Shown one piece after another: positions 54,154-64,000 of a stretch of 64,000 nt of DNA; position 1 is the stretch's first letter, and every line of letters begins with the position of its first letter. The translations under genes and the position numbers were made by a program. The notes beneath the pieces were generated by a model. That model worked only from the letters and a program-made list of their open reading frames with translations. It did not search any database and was not told where the DNA came from. Source of the DNA: Cafeteria roenbergensis (lineage: Eukaryota > Sar > Bigyra > Bicosoecida > Cafeteriaceae); contig VLTN01000029.1 in assembly GCA_008330645.1 (NCBI GenBank), positions 124,001 through 188,000 on the forward strand, written 5' to 3'.

Positions 54154-55372
54154 GAGTCGGCGGCACGGCGCCCGCGCAATTACGGCTGGGGGCGGTCTCT
54201 GCGGCCGCTGCTGCTGCTGCTGTGGCCACGGCTCCGGCTGCGCCGTCTGCGAGTCAGCCGACGCCCGCAGGCGGCGGGCGGAGGCCGCGGCTGAGCGACT
54301 CGCGGCGCAGGGGCGGGCTGCGGCGCCACTGCGCGCCCAGTCCCAGCGCCGTCGCCGGCGGCGCAGGGAGCGCGCGCGGGGCGTGGCGCAGGCCTGCGGC
54401 CTTCGTTGCGGCCTCCCGGCCGCGCCGGTGTGGCTGGCGTGCACCGCGGGCGGGCTGGAGGCAGTGGGCACTGGCACCCTTCTCGCAGCCGCCGCAGCAG
54501 TGCACATGACGGCGCTGCCGGCGCTAGGCGCGGCCGCGCTCGCCTGCACGCGGTGCATGGGGGCGGCGCTGCGGGGGCGGCCTCCCGTCCCGGCGCGGCC
54601 GCAGGGTCACGGGCCAGCGGCACAAGCAGCCGCCGCAGCCGCGGCCGCGCGCGCGGCCCGCGGCGAGGCCGACGCGGGTGCGCTCTCCGGGGGCCGTCCC
54701 ATGTCGTTTGGCCGGCTGTGCGGCGCGTTCCTGGCGCTGCTGGGCGGCATCTTGGCCCTCGTCCCCGCTGCGCTGTCAGGCTCCGTCGGGCCGGCCGTGG
54801 CTGGCGCCGCCGCCGTGCTGCTGCTCGCGAGCGCCGCGGCGGTGAGGGAGGCTGCTCTGGGCCGGAACATGGCGACGGCTGGGTCGTGCGGCGATGGCAT
54901 CCCCGCCGCCAAAGCGGACGACGCCGACGCCGCAGCCAAGGCGGGCGGCGGGCGGCCGGCGGCCGGATCGGACAGCGTCGCTCGCCCGCCCGCTGGCACC
55001 GCCGACAAGCCCGCCATCGGGCCCAAGCAGCCGCCCGAGCCGCTGGCGGCGTGGCAGGCCCACGGAGCGGTGGCCGTGGGGAGGCTGTGCCTCGGCGTGT
55101 GCGCCCTGCCCGTGACCGCCGCGGCGACGGAGGGGGACAACAGCCCTGCCGTGGCCGTGGTGGCTGTGGTCACCGCGATGGTGCGGGGCATGGCTTGCAT
55201 GGCCGGGGTGACGCTGGGCGGCGGGCCGGAGGACGGCGGGCCGGAGGACGGCGGCTGGCTGCTGGGCGAGCAGATGGGCCAGTACTCCGTGGCCGGCTCT
55301 GCTGCCAACGCCTCTGCTGCTGGGCTGGGAGGCGCGCTTCTCGGGGCGGGCTGGAGCCGAGGGCGCCGGTGA
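51980..55372 (+). CDS. Polytopic Cys-rich membrane protein with long disordered N-terminus
   Basis: ATG 51980 (MAAGRGLNTSQDRLLGASG) opens 1,130 codons to TGA 55372. Residues 1-540 are disordered, with Gly and Ser/Thr runs. A Cys cluster (CGSCRRAACCDRCGA) precedes two hydrophobic segments (LLLAALVTLAASAEWVATSL and LPLMLVLIPLTALLSLCSSA). Further Cys-rich loops (CRCC, CCGCIRC, GRCCCCCGHG) and later pairs follow (VWLACTAGGLEAVGTGTLLA; GAFLALLGGILALVPAALSG; AVLLLASAAA; VAVVAVVTAMVRGMACMAG). The helix spacing loosely recalls drug/metabolite-transporter superfamily members, but no family motif is clear. The cysteines could form zinc sites or be palmitoylated. The frame ends at a strong donor GCCG|GTGAGC (55368/55369), and another frame continues with membrane helices, so the stop is probably not the true C-terminus. 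Confidence 0.7.
52394..52431 (+). repeat. GGCGGT-type repeat encoding poly-Gly
   Basis: Tandem GGC GGT codons give nine or ten consecutive glycines in the disordered N-terminus. A similar GGC run recurs near 54110-54155. Confidence 0.8.
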
Positions 55373-56337
55373 GCTGCCACCCCGTGGGCTGGGTGGCCAC
55401 CGGGGCGCTGGTGCTTGGGGTGGTTGGTGGCGGCGTGCTTGCGGCCCAGACGGCCGACGCGCTTGCGTTGGCCAGAGCGCAGGAGCGGCGCGCAGAGCGG
55501 CGCGGGAGACACCGGGCTGCCATGCAGGCGCTGTCAGACCGGGCCGCCCAGGCACGGAGCAGCGGCGGCGGCGGCGGCGGCGACGGCGCGCGGCGCGGCG
55601 GGCACGGAGCGGCGAGAGGCCGCCGGGCCATGCTGCCGAGCCCCCAGGCGGTCGTGCAGCCAGGCGCAGCAGCGCTTGCGCGGCAGCGGCGAGGCCTGCT
55701 CGGCCGCATGCCCCCCTCCCCGCAATCAGCCTCTGTGCTGTCGGACTCGCCGTTCTCGCCAGTGTCTTCCTCTGCCGCCAGCGTGGCGGACTCGGCCGGC
55801 GGGTCGCGGGCGGCTGAACGGGGCGCTGCGCACAGCTGCTGGCGCAGTTGCGAACCAAGCTGCTGCCAGTCTGGCAAGGACGAGCAGCGAATGTCGGCAT
55901 CGATGCAACTGGAGCGAGAAGCCGTGCTGGCGGCAAGGGCGTGGGCGAGCCTGCCTTCCATCTCGGCGGCCGTGGGCGCCGTCGTTTCGGCGGTCGCAAT
56001 TGCGGTCGCGCTCAACCTCGCCACCGGCGCGGCGTGGGCGTGGGGCCCTGAGTCGGCGCAGCGGCCCGGCGCCGTGCCGGGGGTGCCCTGGTTCATGCTG
56101 GCCTCGACGGCGGCCTTTCCGCCGGCAGCGGTGGCTGCCACGGCGCTGGCCTGCGCCGGCCTGCTGCTGCTCTTGCAGCCGGCGGACGCCTCGGCAGTGC
56201 CCACGGCGCCGCACGACGAGCAGTCCGTGCTGGGCCTGCCGCCAGGGCCGCAGGCAGCAGCAGGGCTCGACTCGGAGTGGCTGACGCCCGCGCCGGGCCC
56301 CGCCCCCGAGCTTGCCAGCGTCGCGAGCGAGCTGTGA
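55373..56337 (+). CDS. Continuation of the membrane protein in another frame
   Basis: A frame open from 54406 to TGA 56337 carries membrane-like segments after 55373: HPVGWVATGALVLGVVGGG; then a charged linker (ALARAQERRAERRGRHRAAM), a Ser-rich loop, AAVGAVVSAVAIAVALNLAT, and VAATALACAGLLLLLQPADA, with an acidic tail ending LASVASEL. It is best read as the C-terminal part of the gene starting at 51980. One in-frame splice option removes 55369-55475 (107 bp, acceptor TTGGCCAG), giving ~1,416 residues but losing one helix. An assembly indel is the alternative. Confidence 0.5.
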
Positions 56338-56707
56338 AGCCGGCATGCGCCGAAGCAGCGCAACAGCAATCGGTCGCGAAAGCCTTGCCGAGGCGCCCCA
56401 CCGCGGCGCCGCGCGTTTGCCCGAGCGCACGCAGTGCCGCACGCAACCAGCGAAAACAAAAAACAATACAAAGAGCCGCGCCCCGCGCTGCTCCGTCGCC
56501 CTCGCGGCACGGGGCCCGGGCAGCAGCCGGCTGCACGCACCGCGGCGAAAGCAAGCCGTTTCTGGGTGGCGTGCGGCTCTGCCGGCAGGTTTTGGGTGGT
56601 CCGACGAGGGCGCGCCTGCGCGACGGAGCAGCGCTCACTTGCGCCAAGCGCGCCCAAGTGGACAAGGGCCGCGACGCAGGGGCCCTCTGTTCGCTCTCCC
56701 GGGCACG
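56338..56707. other. Intergenic / promoter region before the armadillo gene
   Basis: About 370 bp between the membrane-protein stop and the ATG at 56708. An A-rich patch (GCGAAAACAAAAAACAATACAAAG, split here as GCGAAAAC and AAAAAACAATACAAAG, ~56446-56472) stands out from GC-rich surroundings and may be a promoter element or polyadenylation region. No gene is seen. Confidence 0.4.
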
Positions 56708-59700
56708 ATGGCGTCCGCTCACCTCTCTGCCACGGGAAGCAAGCCCGCTGCCGCGTGAGCGCCCGACCGTTGCAGTCGGCTGCTGCAGCATCGGCGCCGC
56801 GCGCGCGCCCGCCGGCGAGACAGCCGGCAGCCCCCTGGCCCACCGCCCCTGGGCGCCAAGGCCGCATCTGCGCCCCATCCGCCCCCCACGGGGCGCGCGC
56901 CGCAGGTGGGGGGCGCCGCGGGCAGCCCGCCGGCTGAACGGCAGCCATTGCACTGGCAGGCCGCCGCACGCCTGTGCTGCGACGCCGGGGAGCGTGGCCT
57001 GCATGCCTGGCCCGGCCCACGTGCCATCACTGCTTTTCGTACGCGCCCGGAGCTGTCCCTCGCCCCCCACCCCCGCGCAGTCCGGCGGCGGCGGCCAGAC
57101 AGCCTCACCAGAGCCCCGAGGAGCTCATGAACCAGGTGCGCAGCGACGTTCCTGCCCGCGCTCTCCCACCGGAGCGCCTCCAAGCCGCTGCTCCCGAGGC
57201 GAGCTGCAAGGCGTTCAGACGCTCTCCGGTTTGAGCGCCCTGCGCAACGGCTGGACCGCTGCAGCGCACCCGCGGGCAGGGCAACGCTGCGTCTGCTGCT
57301 CCCAGCGCGCCCCGCTCCCCGCAACCGCCTCCCTGCCGTCGCCGCAGCTGGTTCTTGAAATGGCAGAACGGGACTTGTTCAACAGCCTGCGGCCCCACCT
57401 GCGCCGCGAAAAGGTGATGCCAGACTCGATGAGCACTGGCCCGATTCGCAGGGACTTTCTCAAGGTGAGCAGAAGACGCCGCAGCCGCCGTCCCCGTCAA
57501 GGCGCGGCCCGTCGCATCGGGCGGCGACCGCCGCGAAGCTCCTTGACGGGCAACGCCTGCCAGCCACCGTGCCCAGCCCCGGTCGATGCAAAGCAAGCGT
57601 TCGCGAGTTGCAAGCGCTGTCCAGCAGCCCACCCCCCTCCCCCCCCCCCCACTCACACACCCCTCTTCCCCCGCTGGATGCCCGGCCGACGCTACGCGCG
57701 CGCAGGCCCTGGCCCGCAAGTGGAACCTGCACAAGGAGCCCGGGTTCTGGAGCAAGCACCGCGACATGCTGCGGCTGGCGATGGTGCTCGCAGAGCACGG
57801 CGCCGCGCGCGATTTGATGCGCAAGGAGTCACAGGCGCGCACCGCGGTGGCGACCTCCGTCATCGCTGCGGGGAACGCCAGCCCCGAGAGCCGCGCTGCG
57901 GCCGGCATGTCGGCCTCCGCAGCCGTGTCGGGACTGACGGCGGGCCCCTCTGGGGCCGGGCAGGGCTTGCCGGCGACAGCGACGTCCGCTTCAAGCCTCG
58001 GCGTCAGGTTCGCCCCCTCGACAAGCACCCCCACGGCGGGCGGCATGCCCGCCTCGCGGCCGCTCGCCCCTTCTGACAAGGCTGCCGGCATCAGGGCGCT
58101 TCGACGGGCGCTGCGCCCGTACACGGGCGAGGGGTTCGCCGGCCAGTCCGACAACAGCGACAGCCTTCTGTACCTAAGCCGGCAGCAGCCCAAGTCGTCC
58201 GCCCGGGACTACGCCACCGGCCGTCGGCAGGACGAGTCGGAGCCGGAGGAGGTGCGGGCGCGAGCTCGCCGCCTTCAAGCGTTCATCGCCTCGTTCGAGG
58301 GTGATGGCGCGCTGATGGACGAACAGGCGCGCGCAGCCGCGGCAGAGGACGGCGACGCGGCGGCGCAGCGGGGCTCTGCCGCGTCCAACCCGTTCGGCGG
58401 CAGGACCGAGTCACGCTCGGTGTCACCGTCCAGTCGCGCGGGCATCAGCCGGGCATCGGCGCGCGAGGAGGCCGCGAGTGCGGCGCTGCGGCTGATCGAA
58501 GGCCGCTCTGAGACGGCGGCGGGGGGAGGCGGCTCCGCGCCGGGGGGGCGGTCTCGCCGGCAGCCCCGGCTGGACGGCACGCTGGAGGACCTCGCCGGGC
58601 AGGGCTCTGCGCGGTTTCGCGCCAGCCGGAACGCGAACTCGCCCACTGTGGACTCGGAGCTGGAGTCTGAGGCGCAGCTGCTGCGCGGCTACGAGAGCGC
58701 CTTGGTCGATCGCGCGGGGCCGGCAGAGCTGGCGGGGGCGTCGATCGCAACGCTCGACGAGCCCGGCCGCGACGGCGGCGACGGCGCGGCCGCGGACGAC
58801 GTGCACAGCGTGGCGCGCGGGGCGGGGGTCGGCGCGGCGCCGCCGCCCGGTGCGGCCGCGGGGGGCCCGCTCGCCCCTGTGCCCCGGCTGGAGGAGGAGG
58901 CGGGGGCTGCCGCCCGCGGGGCCACCGTGGTGTCGGGTCTCTCGGGGGGCCTGACCCTGGCCGCGACGCAAGTCTCCGGCATGCTGGGGGCCTCGGCGGG
59001 CCACCGCGGGGGGCCCGCGCTTCGCAGGCAGTGCGCCGTGGCGCTGCGCGACCTCAGCCGGCGGCCGGAGGCCAGGCCCTATGTGCTGGCCGAGGGGGCG
59101 CAGCGGGCTCTGCTTTCGGCTCTGCAGGAGGCCGAGGACGACGAGACGCGTCTCGACTGCCTGGCAGCCCTGTGCAACCTAACGGCCGTGGCGGCGTCGG
59201 GGGCGGGGCTGCAATCCCACTTCCAGGCGGAGGAGGAGGCTGCAAGGTCTGGCGCGACCGCGCCTGACGCGGGCGGCTCTGCCGCGGGGGCTGCCGCCGC
59301 CGACGAGGACGAGGACGGCGGGGCCGGCGCCGGCGAGGCGCCCGACGCGGTTCCGGAGCCCGTGCTGGAGCCGGGGGTGGTTGGCACACTTGCGGATTTT
59401 GCGCGGACCATGGGGGCTGGCACGGCCGTGGATCCTGCCGACATGGAGCTGCGCTGCATGCTGGTGACGGCCCTGCTCAACATATCCGCCACCCGACCCT
59501 TCCAGGCGCGCGCCGTCGCCGAGGGGGCGGTTCCGGCGCTGATGGCTCTCATGGTGCCGGTCACTCGGCAGCGGGCGAGGCGGGGTAACGCCGTGTCGCT
59601 CTCCGCTGCCGCTGCCGCCATGGCTGCCGCGGAGGCGGACGACCCTGCTGAGGCGCAGCGCGGCTCTGCCACGGGGAAGGGTTCTCCCGCCTCGAACGGG

Positions 59701-62700
59701 TCCAGAGTCTCCCCTGTTGGGGACGTCGACGCCGACGTCGACGTCGGGCAGGCGGAGGGCGTGGGCGCGGGCGCGGCGGATCCGGCAGCGCGCGGCGCCG
59801 CTGACGTCAGTGGAGCGCCCGTCGGCGACAAGTACGCAGGGCAGGCGGTGCGCGCGCCGGCGACGTCAGCGTCGCCGCGCCCTCCGCCGCCGCGGCACCC
59901 GTCGGCAGCGCGGTCCGGCCTTGTGGAGGGGGACGACTCCGACGCCAAGGAGGACGACGAAGTGGCCTTCGCGGCTGCAGTGGGCACGGGCAGAGCCGGT
60001 GGCCTGGCGGGCGACGACGATGACGCAGACGACTACGGAGACGACGAATTCACGGCTGACGACGTCGGGAAGGCAGGCAGCCCCGGCACAGCGGCTGCGG
60101 CGGCGGCGGCGGCGGTCGGGGAGGAGCAGGACGAGGAGGAGGAGGAGGAAGAGGCTTCCGCTGGCGACATTGCCCTCGCCCTGGCGTCAGCTGACGCCTA
60201 TTGCATCGCCTGCGCGGTGCGCGGGCTCTGCAACCTGAGCGGCTCTGCCAGGGGCGCCGAGGCGCTCATGGCGTCGGGCGTGGTGCCAGCCCTGTGCGGC
60301 GTGTGGGACATGCTGACGGAGGGTCTGCGCGGGGCGGCGGCGGCCCACATCGTGTACAACCTCACCCGCACCCGGTCCACGTCTCGGAAGCTCGCGGAGG
60401 AGGGCGGCGTATTGATTCTCCGCGACGTCATCGTCGGCATCGCTGCCAGGAGCGCAGCGAGGGACGCGCCGCCGGCCGAGCGACGTGACGGCTCCGCGGG
60501 AAGCGGCGAGGACGACGACCCCGCTCCAGGCTCCAGCGGCGACTGCGCTGAGCGCCTGACGGAGGAGGAGTCCTTCGCGCTTCGTCGATCGTCGCTGGCG
60601 CTCTGCCGTCTGGTTCGTGACGAGCACGCCGCCACGGTCGCGCTGCGCTGCAGAGCCGTCCTGGCGCTCAGCGCGGCGTCCATGCTGACGCTGGATGCAG
60701 AGCCGCGGCTTCCGCCCACTTCGTTCAGGATGCAGCGCCGCTCTGCGGAGCTGGCGTTGGCAGCCACCGTGGCTAGCAGCAGCAGCAGCAGCGTCGGGGG
60801 CGTGGGCGGGGACATCGGAGGTGCCGAGGCATCTCTGCCTGGGGCTGCCGGCGTCGCTGCCGGCGCCGCAGCGGCGGCGGCTGCCACGAGCGCTGGAAGC
60901 GCCTTCGGCTCTGCCGTGGGGCTGTCCGCGCCTGGCCCTGACGAGGGGGCGGGAGCAAGCCGCGCCCGCGCCGCATCCGCCGCGGCCGTGACGGCGGCCG
61001 TGCCGGCGCTGTCAGCTGACCCCGAGAAGGCATTCTGCACTGCCGATGGGGTGGGCGTCGCGCACAGCGGGCCCGGCGCCGGGGCCGGCGGGGCGGGGGG
61101 CGGCAGCGTGCTGTCCGCTGCCCACGTTCGGCGCAGGCTCGCTGGCGCGCTGTGCCGGCTGTCGTGGCGGGCGGACCGATCCGCAGCCGCCACCAGCTGC
61201 GTTGGCTCCGCCCTCGCCAGCCTGGTGCTTTGCGGCGACGGCGCCGCCCGTAAGATCGCCCTAACAGCGGCGGCAAACTTCATGCGACACCCTGCGGCCG
61301 CCGCTTGCGTGATCCAGGACGGGCTGCTGGCGGTGCTTGTGGCGGTGACCATGCCTCCCGAGAGCGGCAAGCGGGGCCTCTTCGCGGCTCTGCAGGAGCG
61401 GGCCCCCAGGGTCGCTGCCCGCGTGACGGAGGCCCGCACAGCAAGCACGTGGGACGACGAGTCGTATCTTGCGCACCTGGCCGTCTATAACGCCTCCTGT
61501 CACCACGCCATTCGCCGGACACTGCTGAAGAAGCTGCGCGGCACCGACGTTCTGGACGCATGCAGGGCCGTGGAGGCCGGCAACGCACTTCGCGCCGTGG
61601 TGGCGCTCGCGGCGGCGCACGCGTCGGGCGGCGCACTCCCCACGGAAGCCGGTGACTTCCTGCTGATTCGCGACCTGAACGACGACGACCACGACGCCGA
61701 TTTTGTGGACCGCACGGGAGGCGGCGGCGGCGCTGCCGTGGGCGCCGCGGCCACGGGCGGCCGCGATGATGGCATCGAAGTGGCAGAGCCATACACGCCC
61801 TTTTCCGACCGCGGCTCTGCCGTGCGGGCCGGCGGGTCGGGCTTTGCGGCGTCCAAGGGCAGCAGCCCTGCGACCGGTGGCGACGCCACCGCGGGGGCCA
61901 CGCCGGGCGCGTCGGCAGCGAGTGAAGCAGACGAGGCGCTGCCGTCGCTGTCGCTGCCTGTGTTGGTGTCGCTTGTGGCGGCGGTGGAGCGCGGAGCCGC
62001 AATGGTGCGGCGATCGCGCCTGCCGGCGTCGACTCCCGACCTGGACTCGGACATCGGCCACCTCATCGACGCGACGGCGGCCGACTCCGCGTCGGTGGAC
62101 GACGCCGTGGGGGACCTCAACGGGGACCAGCCGTCGCCTCGGCGGCATGAGCCGCTCCCGCCGCGGAGGTCCCCCGACCGCGGCGGTGCAGCTCCGCGGG
62201 CGTCTCTTGACAGCTTTGCGTCTCTCGGCAGCGAGCAGCGCAGCCCCCAGCGCGCTGCGATGCACACTCCCGCGATCCTGTCAGACGGCTACGAGGCCCC
62301 CCCCGGGGCCCCCCTGTCGCACCTGTGCCTGCTGTCGTTCTCCCTGGCAACGGTCCGCAACCTCAGCGCGGAGCACGGGTACCAGGCGAGGCTTTTGGCG
62401 GCTGGCTGCCTGCCCAGGGTGCTGGAGGTGTTGCAGCCGCACCTGCGCCCGGGGCAGGACGCCGCCACGCTTGCCGCCGCCGCCGCAACCACCGCGGCGA
62501 CTGCGGGGCCCGCGGCCAGGGCCCGTGCCCGCCGAGGGCAGGCGGGGCCCTCTGCCGCCGAGGAGCGGGCCCGCTGGGACTGCCCCTACCCGCTCCACTG
62601 CGTGGCCGACGCCATCCACGCCCTCGCGAACCTCGCTCACGACCCGAGCTGCAGAGTCGAAATCGCAAAGGGCGGCTCGCTGGCGGCGCTTGTGCCCGTG

Positions 62701-64000
62701 GCGGAGGACGCGCCCAACAGCGTGCTGGCCGTGGCCCTGGTCCGAGCGCAGAAGGAGGCCGTGGCGGCGTACAGGGCCCGCGCCGACGCCGAGCGGCGGG
62801 CGCGAGAGGCCACGGAGCACGCTGCCCGGCTGGTGGCGGAGTACGACGCCGGTGCAATGACCCGGGAGGAGCGGGAGGAGGTCAGGCGGCTGGCCGGCGG
62901 GGACGCCGGACGGGCCGGGTCGGCAGCCTCGTCCAGCGACGACGCCGCGGGGCTGGGCGGCGACGCTGGCGCCGGCGGCGGCGCGGGCGGCGGCGCGGGC
63001 GGCGGGCCGCTCCGTCGCAAGGCTTCGCGCCCGGCCATGGGATTCGCCGTTGTGCGGGGCCCCCCTCGCCAGCCTCCGTCGTACAGCGGCTTCGCGCATG
63101 ACGGTGGCGCTGCCGCTGGCTCTGCCGCTGGCTCTGCTGCTGCTGCTGCGTCCGGCGCGGGGGCGGGGGCGGGGGCGGATCAGGCCTCGCCCGCGGCCTC
63201 CAGCTACTCGTCGGTGTCCCACGGCGGCGGCAGGCGGGCGGGGAGCAGTTCCAGGCGTGACTCGGGACGGTCCGTCCACGGAGATGGACGGACGTCCTCG
63301 CTGCCGGCCGCCCGGTCGCGCGCCAACCTGGGGCGCGTGGGGTCGCGCGCCAAGTCTGCGCCCGTCGTCGACCAGACTGACGTGATCGACGCGGCCACGG
63401 AGCTGCGGGTGCGCGCGCTGGTGGCGACGGCGTTTGAGGCGCGCACCCAGTGCGCGCTGGCTCTCTCCACCATCGTGTGCGCGGAGGACGGGGTGCGGCT
63501 TGCTGGAAGCGACGCCACGGACGCTGCCGCCGCCGACGAGTTCCTGGGCATGGGGGTGCTGGATGCGCTCAACGCCCTTTGCAAGTTCGGGAGCGACGGC
63601 GACGCCATCCGGGGCCAGGTGGTCGGGGCCATGCGCTCCCTCTCCCGCTTCGAGGGCGTCGCCGCGTCCATGCTGCACCGGCGGAACCTCCTGGATACGC
63701 TGGTTCGGATGCTGAGTTCCAGCGTCGACTCGGCGCGCCGTGAGGCCGTTGCCGTCATCTGCAACCTGAGCCAAGTCTCGGGTCTCGAGATGCGTCTCGT
63801 GGAGGCCGACGTGGTGCCCGCCCTCATGGTGGCGGCCCTGCTGCGAACCCACGACCCCATCACCCAGGCCCGCTGCATCCAGTCGCTCCACAACCTGCTG
63901 GCGTCGTCGGAGGCGCGGGTCAGCGTGCTGGGCGAAGGCGTCATCTGGGCGCTGCAGCGGCTGGCGCTCAGCACGGACCGTACCACCCAGCGCTGCTGCG
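56708..64000 (+). CDS. Large armadillo-repeat protein, four exons, open at right edge
   Basis: Predicted exons: 56708-56754 (MASAHLSATGSKPAAA), 57081-57135 (RQPHQSPEELMNQ), 57348-57464 (LVLEMAERDLFNSLRPHLRR) and 57706 to beyond 64000. Introns are 326, 212 and 241 bp, GT-AG, with phases 2, 0 and 0, and the frame is consistent throughout. The last exon has no stop for 6,295 bases. Armadillo-type helices appear at ~59010-59190 (RLDCLAALCNLTAVAASG), 59440-59560 (LRCMLVTALLNISA), 60190-60430 (IACAVRGLCNLSGSARGAEA), 62320-62440, 62600-62720 (ADAIHALANLAHDPSCRVEI) and a dense cluster from 63420 on (ARREAVAVICNLSQVSG). Low-complexity acidic and Ser/Gly loops separate them. Armadillo solenoids bind peptides and organise cytoskeletal or signalling complexes. 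No kinase, F-box or U-box is visible so far. The N-terminal helical region with RREKVMPDSMSTGPIRRDFL is not recognised. Confidence 0.85.

Overview
This window looks like nuclear DNA from a GC-rich single-celled eukaryote. Coding runs through very long exons, separated by short introns of roughly 140-620 bp with GTGAG-type donors and CAG acceptors. There are no bacterial operon features. A giant PKD-type surface adhesin, an ankyrin gene with one exon per repeat, and armadillo and LRR/coiled-coil proteins would fit a heterotrophic stramenopile-like protist (for example a bicosoecid). That placement is inference from style, not proof.

Layout. 1-7286 (+): the end of a huge Ala-rich protein with a C-terminal coiled coil, open at the left edge. 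7.9-9.3 kb (+): a small Cys-rich secreted ORF and a lower-GC orphan ORF, both weakly supported. 9782-28760 (-): a three-exon gene for a ~6,198-residue type I membrane adhesin. It has a signal peptide, a chitobiase-C-like domain, about 30 Cys-stapled PKD-like repeats interrupted by a lectin-like (DUF1554-type) domain, a Ser/Thr/Pro stalk, a SEA-like domain, one membrane helix and a cytoplasmic tail. 29110-39301 (+), divergent from it across ~350 bp: an 18-exon ankyrin gene whose sixteen middle exons are each exactly 99 bp and phase 0. Thirteen of these sit in a tandem array of ~710-bp units with nearly identical introns.

39.3-46.6 kb is an accessory island between two convergent genes. It holds four copies of a dispersed repeat (called R1 here), a lower-GC orphan gene (40933-43683, -), an Ala-rich ORF, and the C-terminal half of a pantothenate synthetase gene whose N-terminal half is missing. 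46603-51542 (-): an LRR plus long coiled-coil protein with a probable extra 3' exon. 51980-56337 (+), divergent from it: a polytopic, Cys-rich membrane protein that changes frame near its end. 56708 to the right edge (+): a four-exon armadillo-repeat protein, still open at 64000.

The most interesting system is the ankyrin array. Blocks of five units appear duplicated, with introns ~2% different, while the matching exons differ far more. Nearly all exon differences are amino-acid changing and fall on a few codons, including those that form the ligand-contact surface of ankyrin repeats. This resembles an exon-cassette recognition protein under diversifying selection, comparable in logic to the repeat-exon LRR and TPR genes known from the brown alga Ectocarpus. 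A second unexpected signal is a 9-mer (GGCTCTGCC/GGCAGAGCC) repeated dozens of times in several genes but almost absent from others.
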